In this document: positions 52,681 through 59,679 of the stretch, one piece after another
How positions within the stretch are numbered: position 1 is the first letter of the stretch
Layout: every line of letters begins with the position of its first letter
NCBI GenBank assembly: GCA_013287375.1
Contig: JABDDX010000001.1
Span: 1-64,000, forward strand
Direction: 5' to 3'
Source of the DNA: Bacteroidota bacterium
GTDB lineage: Bacteria > Bacteroidota > Bacteroidia > Sphingobacteriales > Sphingobacteriaceae
DNA length: 64,000 bases
The notes under the pieces: generated by a model
Seen by the model: only the letters and a program-made list of their open reading frames with translations
What the model was told of the DNA's origin: nothing
Database searches by the model: none
Position numbers and translations under genes: made by a program

Positions 52681-53655
52681 ATGAAAACCTTATTGCTTCA
52701 CATAATATATTTCGTAGGCATTAACCTTTTGGTTCTGCTGCTGGGTTATGAGTTGGTTAAACGCAAAATGGTTTTCGCAGGCTGGATGCTGATGATCATT
52801 GCCATACTTGCAGTCTATTTTATCTTTTTGCATGATCATCCAATAATCAGGATGCTATCCATCATCGCGACCACATTTTCTGCTATGAAGGTCATCGCGG
52901 CAACCGAAAGTTATAAAACCAAACCGTTAACCCTCACCTTTAAGCAATGGTTCACCTTTGCCGGGGGATGGGCAGGCATGCGCGCCGAACCATTCGAAAA
53001 GTTAGGAAGCGTGCCGGTTCCAGGTGGATGGGCGATGGTAAGGATGGGCATTACACGGGTTTTAGCGGGTTTGATATTGATATTTATCGGCCATAAGTTG
53101 CTATTACTCAATCTTGATAAAGAACTAACCTACATCCTCGTTAGCGGATGCTTATTAGTAGGGTTAAGCTTAATACTGCATTTTGGGATGCTAAGTATCA
53201 GTGCGGGCATGTGGCACTTTTCAGGCGTTAATACTTATTTATTATTCAGGCAACCAGTTAAAGCATCCAGCCTTACCGAGTTTTGGAGCAAACGATGGAA
53301 TATCGCTTTTAGCGAGATGACCTCCGTAGCCATATTTCGTCCCCTGAAAAATAAAATCGGAAGTGCTGCCGCGCTCATGTTAGCCTTTATGTTTTCAGGC
53401 CTATTGCACGAGCTTGCACTTAGCGTACCGGTAAATAGTGGTTATGGGCTGCCGTTGCTTTACTTTATTATACAGGGCAGCGTTGTACTATTTGAAAAAT
53501 TGATGATAAGCCGTAAAATAAGGTTCCTGCAAAACAAGATAACCGAAACCACTTGGGTACTCTTTTGGGTAGTAGTGCCCATGCCTCTGCTTTTTCATGC
53601 TGAATTTATCAAACATATTGTGTGGCCATTGGCGGGGTTAGGCCCAATTCATTAA
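52681..53655 (+). CDS. MBOAT/wax synthase-like acyltransferase
   Basis: The 324-residue protein has eight or so membrane helices and the motifs of the wax synthase group: SLTEFWSKRWNIAFSEM, which is the conserved FW-x-RRW type segment, and FMFSGLLHELALSVP with the His of the MBOAT active site. It may transfer a fatty acyl group to an alcohol at the membrane. It is the last gene of a five-gene unit (GbsR regulator, DCC, epimerase-like, membrane protein, this gene), which suggests a shared lipid pathway. Confidence 0.82.
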   Translation: MKTLLLHIIYFVGINLLVLLLGYELVKRKMVFAGWMLMIIAILAVYFIFLHDHPIIRMLSIIATTFSAMKVIAATESYKTKPLTLTFKQWFTFAGGWAGMRAEPFEKLGSVPVPGGWAMVRMGITRVLAGLILIFIGHKLLLLNLDKELTYILVSGCLLVGLSLILHFGMLSISAGMWHFSGVNTYLLFRQPVKASSLTEFWSKRWNIAFSEMTSVAIFRPLKNKIGSAAALMLAFMFSGLLHELALSVPVNSGYGLPLLYFIIQGSVVLFEKLMISRKIRFLQNKITETTWVLFWVVVPMPLLFHAEFIKHIVWPLAGLGPIH

Positions 53656-53715
53656 GTTAAGCCTAAACCCCCGTAGGGGTTATACGTTGGTAGAAAAATA
53701 AAACGAAATAAATAC

Positions 53716-53761
53716 CGTGCCGTAGGTACGTGACCCAGCAACGTTGTGTACCTACGGCACG
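53716..53761. repeat. REP-like palindromic repeat
   Basis: CGTGCCGTAGGTAC (53716-53729) and GTACCTACGGCACG (53748-53761) are perfect 14-bp inverted arms. Just before it is another hairpin, AACCCC/GGGGTT (53666-53681), which may end the lipid operon, though it has no T-tract. A TGCTCC/GGAGCA hairpin follows near 53805-53820. Confidence 0.8.
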
Positions 53762-53889
53762 CCAAATGGTTTAAAATGCTATCTGCTACCCATATTTTGC
53801 TCCTATGGAGCATTGTTGAAATTACATTTACTATAACTTAATGATATTGGGCCTGGCTACCAGTTATAATTTTATTAGATCAAAAAAAG

Positions 53890-53930
53890 TCTACTAAATT
53901 TGTAGAGTATTTAAAAAATTATTACATTTG
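53890..53930 (+). promoter_or_regulatory. Promoter and palindromic site of leader 3
   Basis: TCTACTAAATTTGTAGA (53890-53906) ends 16 bp before a -7 box TACATTTG (53923-53930). This matches the layout at the two SusC loci and at 55652-55695. The box ends four bases before the leader ATG, so the message may be leaderless. Confidence 0.75.
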
Positions 53931-53934
53931 TGCC

Positions 53935-53973
53935 ATGATTACGTCCCCAAAAAAATGTTATTGTTGTCTTTAA
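53935..53973 (+). CDS. Short Cys-rich leader peptide 3
   Basis: A 12-codon frame reads MITSPKKCYCCL, with three Cys (TGT) among the last five codons. It lies between the palindromic promoter and the papain-like gene (39 bp further). It is shorter and less rich in Cys than the SusC leaders but has the same place and end composition. No attenuator hairpin is seen in the 39 bp that follow. Confidence 0.55.
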   Translation: MITSPKKCYCCL

Positions 53974-54012
53974 GCCACCCCTCGCTTACACAATTTCATT
54001 TTTTTAAAGCCC

Positions 54013-55026
54013 ATGAATTTTCGATTTAACTTCCTTTTTCTTATTGTACTGATTATTTGCCTTTCTGGCCAGATAGCCTCAGCGCAATCACCTGTTTATT
54101 TAACGTCAGTTAACGAACACCCCAGGCATAGCGGCAATGTTATTGAGGCTGAAATAAAGTTAAATACGAATTTAACCAAGGCAGAGCAAAGAAAACAGCT
54201 CATTACTTACCTGAAAGATGTGGAGACAGGTAATGTCAATTATAATCCGGCGAGGATTAAACGCCTGTATTACCTGGCCAATTTATTAACCCGGCTAAGG
54301 CTTTACCCGCTGGCAATGAAATGCTTTTTTAAAACGATGCAGCCGGAGACTGACAGTCTCGCTACAGCTGATCTTCCTATCACTTTAAAAGATGATTCTT
54401 TGCTTGAGAAACAAGAAAATTTACTTGGTGCCGATACGGATAAAGAAATCAGCAGTAAGCCCATCAGCAATGAAAAGATCAGCGAAACATTTGATGATGG
54501 TAAAACCGCTATCGCTTATGCGCTGGTTTTTCATGTTAAACAACCTGTTCGCGGCAAACCCAAAATTTTCAAACTGGCTAATACGGGTCACACCTTTATT
54601 ACCCTTATCAAATATAATTCCGACTCTACCTATGCGGCTATTTCCTACGGATTTTACCCTAAAAAGGATAACCCGCTTTCGGCCACACCGCTTATTCCTT
54701 CAACGTCTTCTACATTCAAAGATGACTCGGAACATGCCTGGGATGAGGTTTTGGGTAAATTTATTTCCAAACGTCGTTTTAATAAAATATTGGCGCTCAC
54801 CCGGCAATATCATAACATCGCTTACCATCTTAGTAAAAATAACTGTACCGACTTTGGTTTAAAGGCAGCTGCGCTGGCAGGGCTCAAGGTTTGGGATACC
54901 AAAGGCAGCTGGCCATTGGGTAGTGGTAATAATCCCGGTGTCACCGGGCAAAGCTTGCTCGAAGGCAAGTTTGATAATACCGATACCGGCGACAGACAAA
55001 ATTTATTGATCACCAACAGGAATTAG
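54013..55026 (+). CDS. Exported protein with permuted papain-like fold
   Basis: The 337-residue protein has a signal peptide (ends IASA|QSP). The key residues come as His193 in NTGHTFITLIKY first and Cys278 in NNCTDFGLKAAALAG later. That order, His before Cys, is typical of circularly permuted NlpC/P60 (LRAT/YaeF-like) cysteine hydrolases. The linker contains acidic and Lys-rich text of no clear type. It may cut amide or ester bonds in the periplasm. It lies behind the Cys-rich leader 3 and its palindromic promoter, so it seems to be controlled with the SusCD-hydroxylase loci. Confidence 0.65.
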   Translation: MNFRFNFLFLIVLIICLSGQIASAQSPVYLTSVNEHPRHSGNVIEAEIKLNTNLTKAEQRKQLITYLKDVETGNVNYNPARIKRLYYLANLLTRLRLYPLAMKCFFKTMQPETDSLATADLPITLKDDSLLEKQENLLGADTDKEISSKPISNEKISETFDDGKTAIAYALVFHVKQPVRGKPKIFKLANTGHTFITLIKYNSDSTYAAISYGFYPKKDNPLSATPLIPSTSSTFKDDSEHAWDEVLGKFISKRRFNKILALTRQYHNIAYHLSKNNCTDFGLKAAALAGLKVWDTKGSWPLGSGNNPGVTGQSLLEGKFDNTDTGDRQNLLITNRN

Positions 55027-55068
55027 GTATTTATCCGTTTAGCTTAAATATAACTAATAATAAAACAT

Positions 55069-55245
55069 ATGGAAAATTATAATAATTTAAAGGAGCTGAT
55101 TGCTTTAGCTGATAAAGATGCGGTTGCGTTTTTCGAAAAAGGTAATAGTACAGCCGGAATACGTTTGCGCCGTACACTGCAACAAGTTAAAATTTCAGCA
55201 ACCGCTGTACGCCAGGAAATATCAGAAAAGAAGAAGAGAAAGTAA
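55069..55245 (+). CDS. Histone H1-like DNA-binding protein
   Basis: The 58-residue protein starts MENYNNLKELIALADKDAVA and ends EISEKKKRK. It is a short helical basic protein like the Hc1-type histone H1 proteins of Bacteroidota (FFEKGNSTAGIRLRRTL is the family core). It should bind DNA and help compact the nucleoid. Its stop shares one base with the start of the sigma-like gene (TAATG), so the two are translationally coupled. Confidence 0.85.
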   Translation: MENYNNLKELIALADKDAVAFFEKGNSTAGIRLRRTLQQVKISATAVRQEISEKKKRK

Positions 55246-55529
55246 TGGATAGCGATTTTTTTGACACCCTTTTTGAAAAACACTGGCAACAGGTATACAA
55301 CTCTGCGTTCAAACGTGTAGCTAATACAGAGACGGCTACGGAAGTAACGCAGGAAGCATTTTTTCAACTATGGTTGAATAAAGATCGGGCGAACAAAGAA
55401 AATATCTTAGACTTTCTACTGGCTGCTGTACACGACGAAATATTCAAACTAATAGAAAAAGAGTGCCTCGATATTGTTAATCCACCTGGTAAAATATTTG
55501 AGCATCTGGAGTTCCCCGGAGCTAATTAA
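55245..55529 (+). CDS. Sigma-70 region 2-like protein, no region 4
   Basis: The 94-residue protein reads as the first part of an ECF sigma factor: FFDTLFEKHWQQVYNSAFKR, then TATEVTQEAFFQLWLNKDRA, the region 2 helix that touches the -10 DNA. The C-terminal region 4 needed for -35 binding is absent, and no continuation is seen in the 1 kb after it. It may be a truncated sigma factor or a small protein that keeps only region 2. It overlaps the histone H1-like gene by one base. Confidence 0.6.
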   Translation: MDSDFFDTLFEKHWQQVYNSAFKRVANTETATEVTQEAFFQLWLNKDRANKENILDFLLAAVHDEIFKLIEKECLDIVNPPGKIFEHLEFPGAN

Positions 55530-55651
55530 TAGCGCAATTTTAAATAGAATAAATAAATATATATGTTTATTGAGAAAAACGATTTAGTAATTAACTTTTT
55601 TGTAGCTGTATATCAGTGTTTTGTAATGGTTGAGGAATAGTAATTGCAAAT

Positions 55652-55695
55652 ATTCTATTAAATCTATAGATTTAATAGAATATTTTATATATTTG
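55652..55695 (+). promoter_or_regulatory. Orphan promoter with 30-bp perfect palindrome
   Basis: A 30-bp perfect palindrome (55652-55681; arm ATTCTATTAAATCTA) contains TCTATTAAATCTATAGA (55654-55670), which ends 17 bp before a -7 box TATATTTG (55688-55695). It is the cleanest copy of the site found at both SusC leaders and at leader 3. Confidence 0.8.
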
Positions 55696-55700
55696 TATCA

Positions 55701-55806
55701 GGTAATTGAAAATTTTTATTTGACTGACCTCATAATAATTGTCTTCTCATCTAGGTTTATAATTGGTTGTAAAGAGTTCCTGCCCATCAGGAGCTCTTTC
55801 TTTTTT
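55701..55806 (+). ncRNA. Candidate small RNA, about 105 nt
   Basis: Transcription from the -7 box at 55688-55695 would start near 55701 and stop at the intrinsic terminator 55771-55806. No ORF with a proper start is found in it. A stretch ACTGACCT followed by AATTG and TCTCA is shared in order with the locus 2 leader near 56309-56335, so it may be a leader whose gene was lost, or a regulatory RNA. Confidence 0.5.
55771..55806 (+). terminator. Intrinsic terminator of the orphan RNA
   Basis: A 12-bp stem (AAAGAGTTCCTG with CAGGAGCTCTTT, one G-U pair) has a 5-nt loop and is followed by CTTTTTTT. No gene lies between the promoter at 55688-55695 and this terminator. Confidence 0.88.
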
Positions 55807-55907
55807 ATGTTGATATAAGAAAGTACTCCTTAAAATCTGTTTAAAACTATCGTCACTTGCGAGCGAAGCATGGCAATCCCCGACTATATAGATGTAAAAC
55901 TATGTTA

Positions 55908-55977
55908 TTGCGAGGAACGAAGCAATCGCACGCAGAAACCCACCTTGCAAAGTTCGCGATTGCTTCGTTCCTCGCAA
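55908..55977. repeat. REP-like palindromic repeat
   Basis: TTGCGAGGAACGAAGCAATC (55908 on, 22-bp arm) and its reverse complement (55956-55977) form a perfect inverted pair. A degenerate relative precedes it at about 55850-55885 (GGCAATCCCCGACT) and matches the element near 49800. This is the GCGAGGAACGAAGCAATC family common in Bacteroidota. Confidence 0.85.
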
Positions 55978-56049
55978 TGACACTTGATTTTTTGTGTTTA
56001 TATATAAAAGCAACATTCAATCATTTTTAAACAACTTCTTGGATGTCTT

Positions 56050-56129
56050 AAATCACCAAAAATATAAAAATGGGGGGCCCTGTGCGATACCTTTCCCTAG
56101 AATAGGGAAAGGAGGAGGATAGGGTAAAA
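56050..56129. repeat. Dispersed intergenic repeat, copy 2
   Basis: It shares about 50 near-identical bases with 46351-46429 (CCCTGTGCGATACCTTTCCC and AGGGAAAGGAGGA). It lies between the REP element and the leader promoter of locus 2. Confidence 0.75.
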
Positions 56130-56144
56130 GCTTAATTCTTTTAT

Positions 56145-56196
56145 ATTCTATAATTCCTATATATATTATAGAATATAAAAAGAAATTATATATTTG
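56145..56196 (+). promoter_or_regulatory. Promoter and palindromic site of the locus 2 leader
   Basis: ATTCTATAA (56145-56153) and TTATAGAAT (56166-56174) are the ends of a 30-bp inverted array. Its 17-bp core (56156-56172, CCTATATATATTATAGA) ends 16 bp before a -7 box TATATTTG (56189-56196). The fit to the other sites is weaker in the core but equal in layout. The box ends 18 bp before the leader ATG, as in locus 1. Confidence 0.65.
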
Positions 56197-56214
56197 CGGC
56201 GGAAAAACAAACAA

Positions 56215-56289
56215 ATGACAACATTTTTACGTCACCCCCTTTCTTTTGTTCATGTTGCTCAGCAGAACTGCTGTACCTGTTGTTGTTAA
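56215..56289 (+). CDS. Poly-Cys leader peptide, locus 2
   Basis: A 24-codon frame begins MTTFLRHPLSFVHVAQQ and ends NCCTCCC: five Cys codons (TGC TGT, then TGT TGT TGT) in the last six. The place, start distance and Cys tail match the locus 1 leader, while the rest of the peptide differs. This is what is expected if only translation through the Cys codons matters. The SusC start follows 253 bp later. Confidence 0.78.
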   Translation: MTTFLRHPLSFVHVAQQNCCTCCC

Positions 56290-56325
56290 TTAAACGACAC
56301 ACCCCCCACTGACCTTTAACGAATT

Positions 56326-56356
56326 GGTATCTCAGGTATTAGGCAATCCTCATACC
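56326..56356 (+). promoter_or_regulatory. Candidate RNA stem between leader peptide and SusC, locus 2
   Basis: GGTAT (56326-56330) pairs with ATACC (56352-56356) around AGGCAAT (56341-56347). The same loop segment occurs in a stem of different bases at locus 1 (39384-39416). Confidence 0.4.
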
Positions 56357-56420
56357 GGTGAACCTGCAATATTAAAACCCCTAATTAATTTATACTTATG
56401 AAATTATAACAAGCAGAAAA

Positions 56421-56561
56421 GCAAACCGGCAAGGAAGCCTTGCCGGTGAATTACCTGATGGATCAGCAACGACTGCGAATCACACACTGATCATCAAAGT
56501 TTTACGAACGAATTGAATCATTAACATAAAACACTTATATATATGGAAATATATATCCATA
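56421..56561 (+). promoter_or_regulatory. Conserved structured leader of SusC, locus 2
   Basis: This is near identical to 39183-39322 (reverse strand). It has the perfect hairpin ACCGGCAAGG-AAG-CCTTGCCGGT (56425-56447), the pair TGATGGATCAG / CTGATCATCA, and TATGGA (56542-56547) with TCCATA (56556-56561), which holds the SusC ATG (56543) in a stem. Confidence 0.75.
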
Positions 56562-59500
56562 CTAAACGTTTTCTTTCCGGGATTATTGGCGTCCTGTTAT
56601 TTCTAGCCATTCCTGGTACGGTCTTCGGCCAAACAGAAGTTCCGATCATTAACTCCAGGATCGACGGTATTGTTACCGATAGCACCACCAGGCAACCCAT
56701 AACCGGCGTAGTATTACGAATTAAAGGCGTAACGCACGAGGTAGTTACCGGTTCCGACGGCCGTTTTAGTTTTGTTACCGGGCAAAAATTGCCTTATACA
56801 CTAGTGGTTAGTTTCATTGGGTATAAAACCAAAGAGGTGTATGCCACGGGCAGCCCGGTCAATATCCAATTATCAGATAAGGTATCACAACTAAACGATG
56901 TAGTTATTGTAGGTTATGGTACACAAAAGCGAAGCGATATTACAGGTGCTATATCCACGGTACCCAAATCAAATTTAAGCCAGGTTTCCTCATCGGTTGA
57001 TAACTTATTAAGAGGTGCCGCTCCGGGGGTGCAGGTTACCCAAAGTTCTGGTCAGCCGGGTGCATCCGCCAGTGTCAGGATACGTGGTGGTAACTCCATT
57101 ACCGGCGGAAACGAGCCGCTATATGTTATTGACGGATTTCCGGTATATAACGATAATACCACTATCAGCAGCAGTGCAGGTACAGGCGGCGCTGTAAATG
57201 CATTATCAACCATAAATCCTTCGGATATTGAATCGATAGAGGTGTTAAAGGATGCATCAGCAACCGCGATCTATGGTTCCAGGGGCGCAAATGGCGTTAT
57301 CATCATAACCACTAAAAAGGGTAAAAGGGGAACAAACGATGTTGCTTTTCAAACTTATTATGGCCTGCAAAAAATAAGCAAGGAAGTTCCGCTTCTAGAT
57401 GCCACACAGTGGGCTGAACTACGGAATGATATATTGGCCAGTTCTAACCAGGCCCCATCATTTACATCTGCCCAAATTGCCGCATTTGGCAAGGGAACTA
57501 ACTGGCAGGATGCCGCTTTTAGAACAGCCCCGGTAGAAAATGATGAGTTAACCTTTTCTGGCGGCGATGAAAAATCACGTTATAATATCTCCAGCAATTA
57601 TTTCAACCAGGAGGGCATTTTACTGAACACCGATTTTAAAAGGTATTCTTTAAGGTTTAATTACGATAGGGACATTTCAAAAAATTTCCACGTAGGGATT
57701 AACGCGACTACCAGTTATTCTACATCACAGGGTGCCGCATCTAACATTGCTTCCAACAGCTTAAACAGTCCTAATATTATCACCAATATATTAACTACTC
57801 CACCGGTACTTCCGGTAAAGGATGCTAATGGCAATTACGTATTGAATACCTATTCAACTACGCCATCCAATCCAATTCAGGATTTGCTATCCATTGTTAA
57901 TCAAACCAAAGTGAACAGATCATTAGGTAACCTGTTTGCCGAATATACACTGGCCCCGGGTTTAAAAGCGAAGGTTAGCCTTGGTGCCGATCTGATCAAC
58001 TCAAAGTCTAATTTTTACGCGCCGTCCTATACCGGCGATGGTTATTCAACCCTGGGTTACGCGACTGTAGGAGCAGCATCATCAAACAGCTGGCTGGATG
58101 AAAATACACTTACTTACAGCAAAACTATTAATAATGATCATGAGCTGAATATATTGGCTGGTTACACCACACAATATTTAAGCAACGAATCCCTGACCGC
58201 CGGGTCAAAAGATTTTGTGAGTAATTTAACCAGCTACAATAGTTTACAAAGTGGTTCACAAATTCTAACACCAACCTCAAACGCCTATAGCTGGGCATTG
58301 GATTCTTACCTGGCCAGGATCAACTATTCTTATCTGCATAAATATAACTTCACAGTATCAGGCAGGGCCGATGGATCATCAAGATTTGGTGCCGGCAATA
58401 AATGGGGTTATTTCCCATCAGCCGGATTTTCATGGAATGCAGGTGAAGAAGATTTCATAAAAAGTGCTCCTGTTGTAAGTAACCTTAAACTCAGGTTAAG
58501 CGCAGGTGAAACCGGAAACCAGGAAATAGGCGAATACCAATCATTAGCGCTATTCAGCCCGTTCAATTACGACTTTAATAATACACAAGTAGTAGGGCTG
58601 GCGCAAACACAGTTAGCTAACGCTGATTTAAAATGGGAGAAAACCGCGCAATACGATGGGGGTTTTGATTTAGGATTATTGGATAACAAGATAAACTTTG
58701 TTTTTGACGCTTATTACAAAAAAACTACTAACCTATTACTGGCTGTACCGGTTCCTTTATCGTCAGGATATTCTCTGTCCCTGCAAAATATTGGTAGTGT
58801 AGAAAATAAAGGGATTGAGATAGGGATAAACACCGAGAATATTAATAGCGATGGATTTGTTTGGAAAACAGCTTTAGTGTATTCTGAAAATCGAAATAAA
58901 GTACTAAGCCTCGGGAATAACGAAACCTCATTTTTTCCAACTATACCGGGTACTACTTTAGGTGTGTTACAACCTGAAATTATAAAAGTAGGATTGCCTT
59001 TGGGCACGTTCTGGGGATATAAAACTGTTGGCATATTCCAAAATGCTGCTCAAATAGCAGAATATCCGACATTGAATAGTAAGGCTAATACTAAGCCCGG
59101 CGATGTCCGTTACCAGGATACCAATAACGATGGTGTAATAACCACTGCTGATAAAACAAACCTCGGTAGTGTTCAGCCTAAATTTACCGGGAGCTTAACC
59201 AACACGTTCACCTATAAAGGGTTTGATCTGGTTGTGTTTCTGCAAGGATCATATGGTGGCAAAATTTACAATGCATTACGCCAGCAACTCGAAATCACCA
59301 ATCTTTCTCAAAATGCCTGGGGCGATGTTGCTAACCGTTGGACACCGACAAACCCAAGCAATACCATTCCACGCGCATCAAATAACCCGGTGGCCCAAAT
59401 GTCAAGTCAGTTTGTGGAAGACGCTTCTTATCTGCGCTTAAAAAACCTGGTATTAGGCTACACATTTACCAACGCGGTGTTGACAAAAATCCATGCAAAA

Positions 59501-59668
59501 CAGATCAGGCTTTATGTATCTGCCCAAAACCTGGTAACCTGGACAAAATATACCGGTTACGATCCTGAGGTAAGCAGTTTCGAGCAGAACAACACTGCAC
59601 AAGGCATCGACTATGGCGCTTACCCTAACTACAAAACCTATTTGCTTGGTTTAAACGTCACCTTTTAA
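56543..59668 (+). CDS. SusC/RagA family TonB-dependent transporter, locus 2
   Basis: This 1041-residue outer-membrane transporter is the paralogue of the locus 1 SusC. It starts MEIYIHTKRFLSGIIGVLLF, has a signal peptide ending TVFG|Q, a carboxypeptidase-regulatory-like domain (DGIVTDSTTRQPITGVVLRI), the text NDVVIVGYGTQKRSDITGA, a plug with LYVIDGFPVYNDN and SIEVLKDASATAIYGS, and a barrel that ends LGLNVTF. It should import the same kind of ligand as locus 1. It heads an operon with SusD, a di-iron hydroxylase and an arylsulfatase, so a sulfated ligand is a reasonable guess. Confidence 0.96.
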   Translation: MEIYIHTKRFLSGIIGVLLFLAIPGTVFGQTEVPIINSRIDGIVTDSTTRQPITGVVLRIKGVTHEVVTGSDGRFSFVTGQKLPYTLVVSFIGYKTKEVYATGSPVNIQLSDKVSQLNDVVIVGYGTQKRSDITGAISTVPKSNLSQVSSSVDNLLRGAAPGVQVTQSSGQPGASASVRIRGGNSITGGNEPLYVIDGFPVYNDNTTISSSAGTGGAVNALSTINPSDIESIEVLKDASATAIYGSRGANGVIIITTKKGKRGTNDVAFQTYYGLQKISKEVPLLDATQWAELRNDILASSNQAPSFTSAQIAAFGKGTNWQDAAFRTAPVENDELTFSGGDEKSRYNISSNYFNQEGILLNTDFKRYSLRFNYDRDISKNFHVGINATTSYSTSQGAASNIASNSLNSPNIITNILTTPPVLPVKDANGNYVLNTYSTTPSNPIQDLLSIVNQTKVNRSLGNLFAEYTLAPGLKAKVSLGADLINSKSNFYAPSYTGDGYSTLGYATVGAASSNSWLDENTLTYSKTINNDHELNILAGYTTQYLSNESLTAGSKDFVSNLTSYNSLQSGSQILTPTSNAYSWALDSYLARINYSYLHKYNFTVSGRADGSSRFGAGNKWGYFPSAGFSWNAGEEDFIKSAPVVSNLKLRLSAGETGNQEIGEYQSLALFSPFNYDFNNTQVVGLAQTQLANADLKWEKTAQYDGGFDLGLLDNKINFVFDAYYKKTTNLLLAVPVPLSSGYSLSLQNIGSVENKGIEIGINTENINSDGFVWKTALVYSENRNKVLSLGNNETSFFPTIPGTTLGVLQPEIIKVGLPLGTFWGYKTVGIFQNAAQIAEYPTLNSKANTKPGDVRYQDTNNDGVITTADKTNLGSVQPKFTGSLTNTFTYKGFDLVVFLQGSYGGKIYNALRQQLEITNLSQNAWGDVANRWTPTNPSNTIPRASNNPVAQMSSQFVEDASYLRLKNLVLGYTFTNAVLTKIHAKQIRLYVSAQNLVTWTKYTGYDPEVSSFEQNNTAQGIDYGAYPNYKTYLLGLNVTF

Positions 59669-59679
59669 TTCATCCAACA

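Noticed and set aside
55630..55818. 62-codon plus-strand frame over the orphan promoter
   Set aside because: It runs through the perfect palindrome, the -7 box and the terminator, so it cannot be a sensible gene.
56290..56542. A known riboswitch (SAM or cobalamin type) in the SusC leader
   Set aside because: I looked for the conserved cores of these classes and did not see them. The hairpins are described without a class name.
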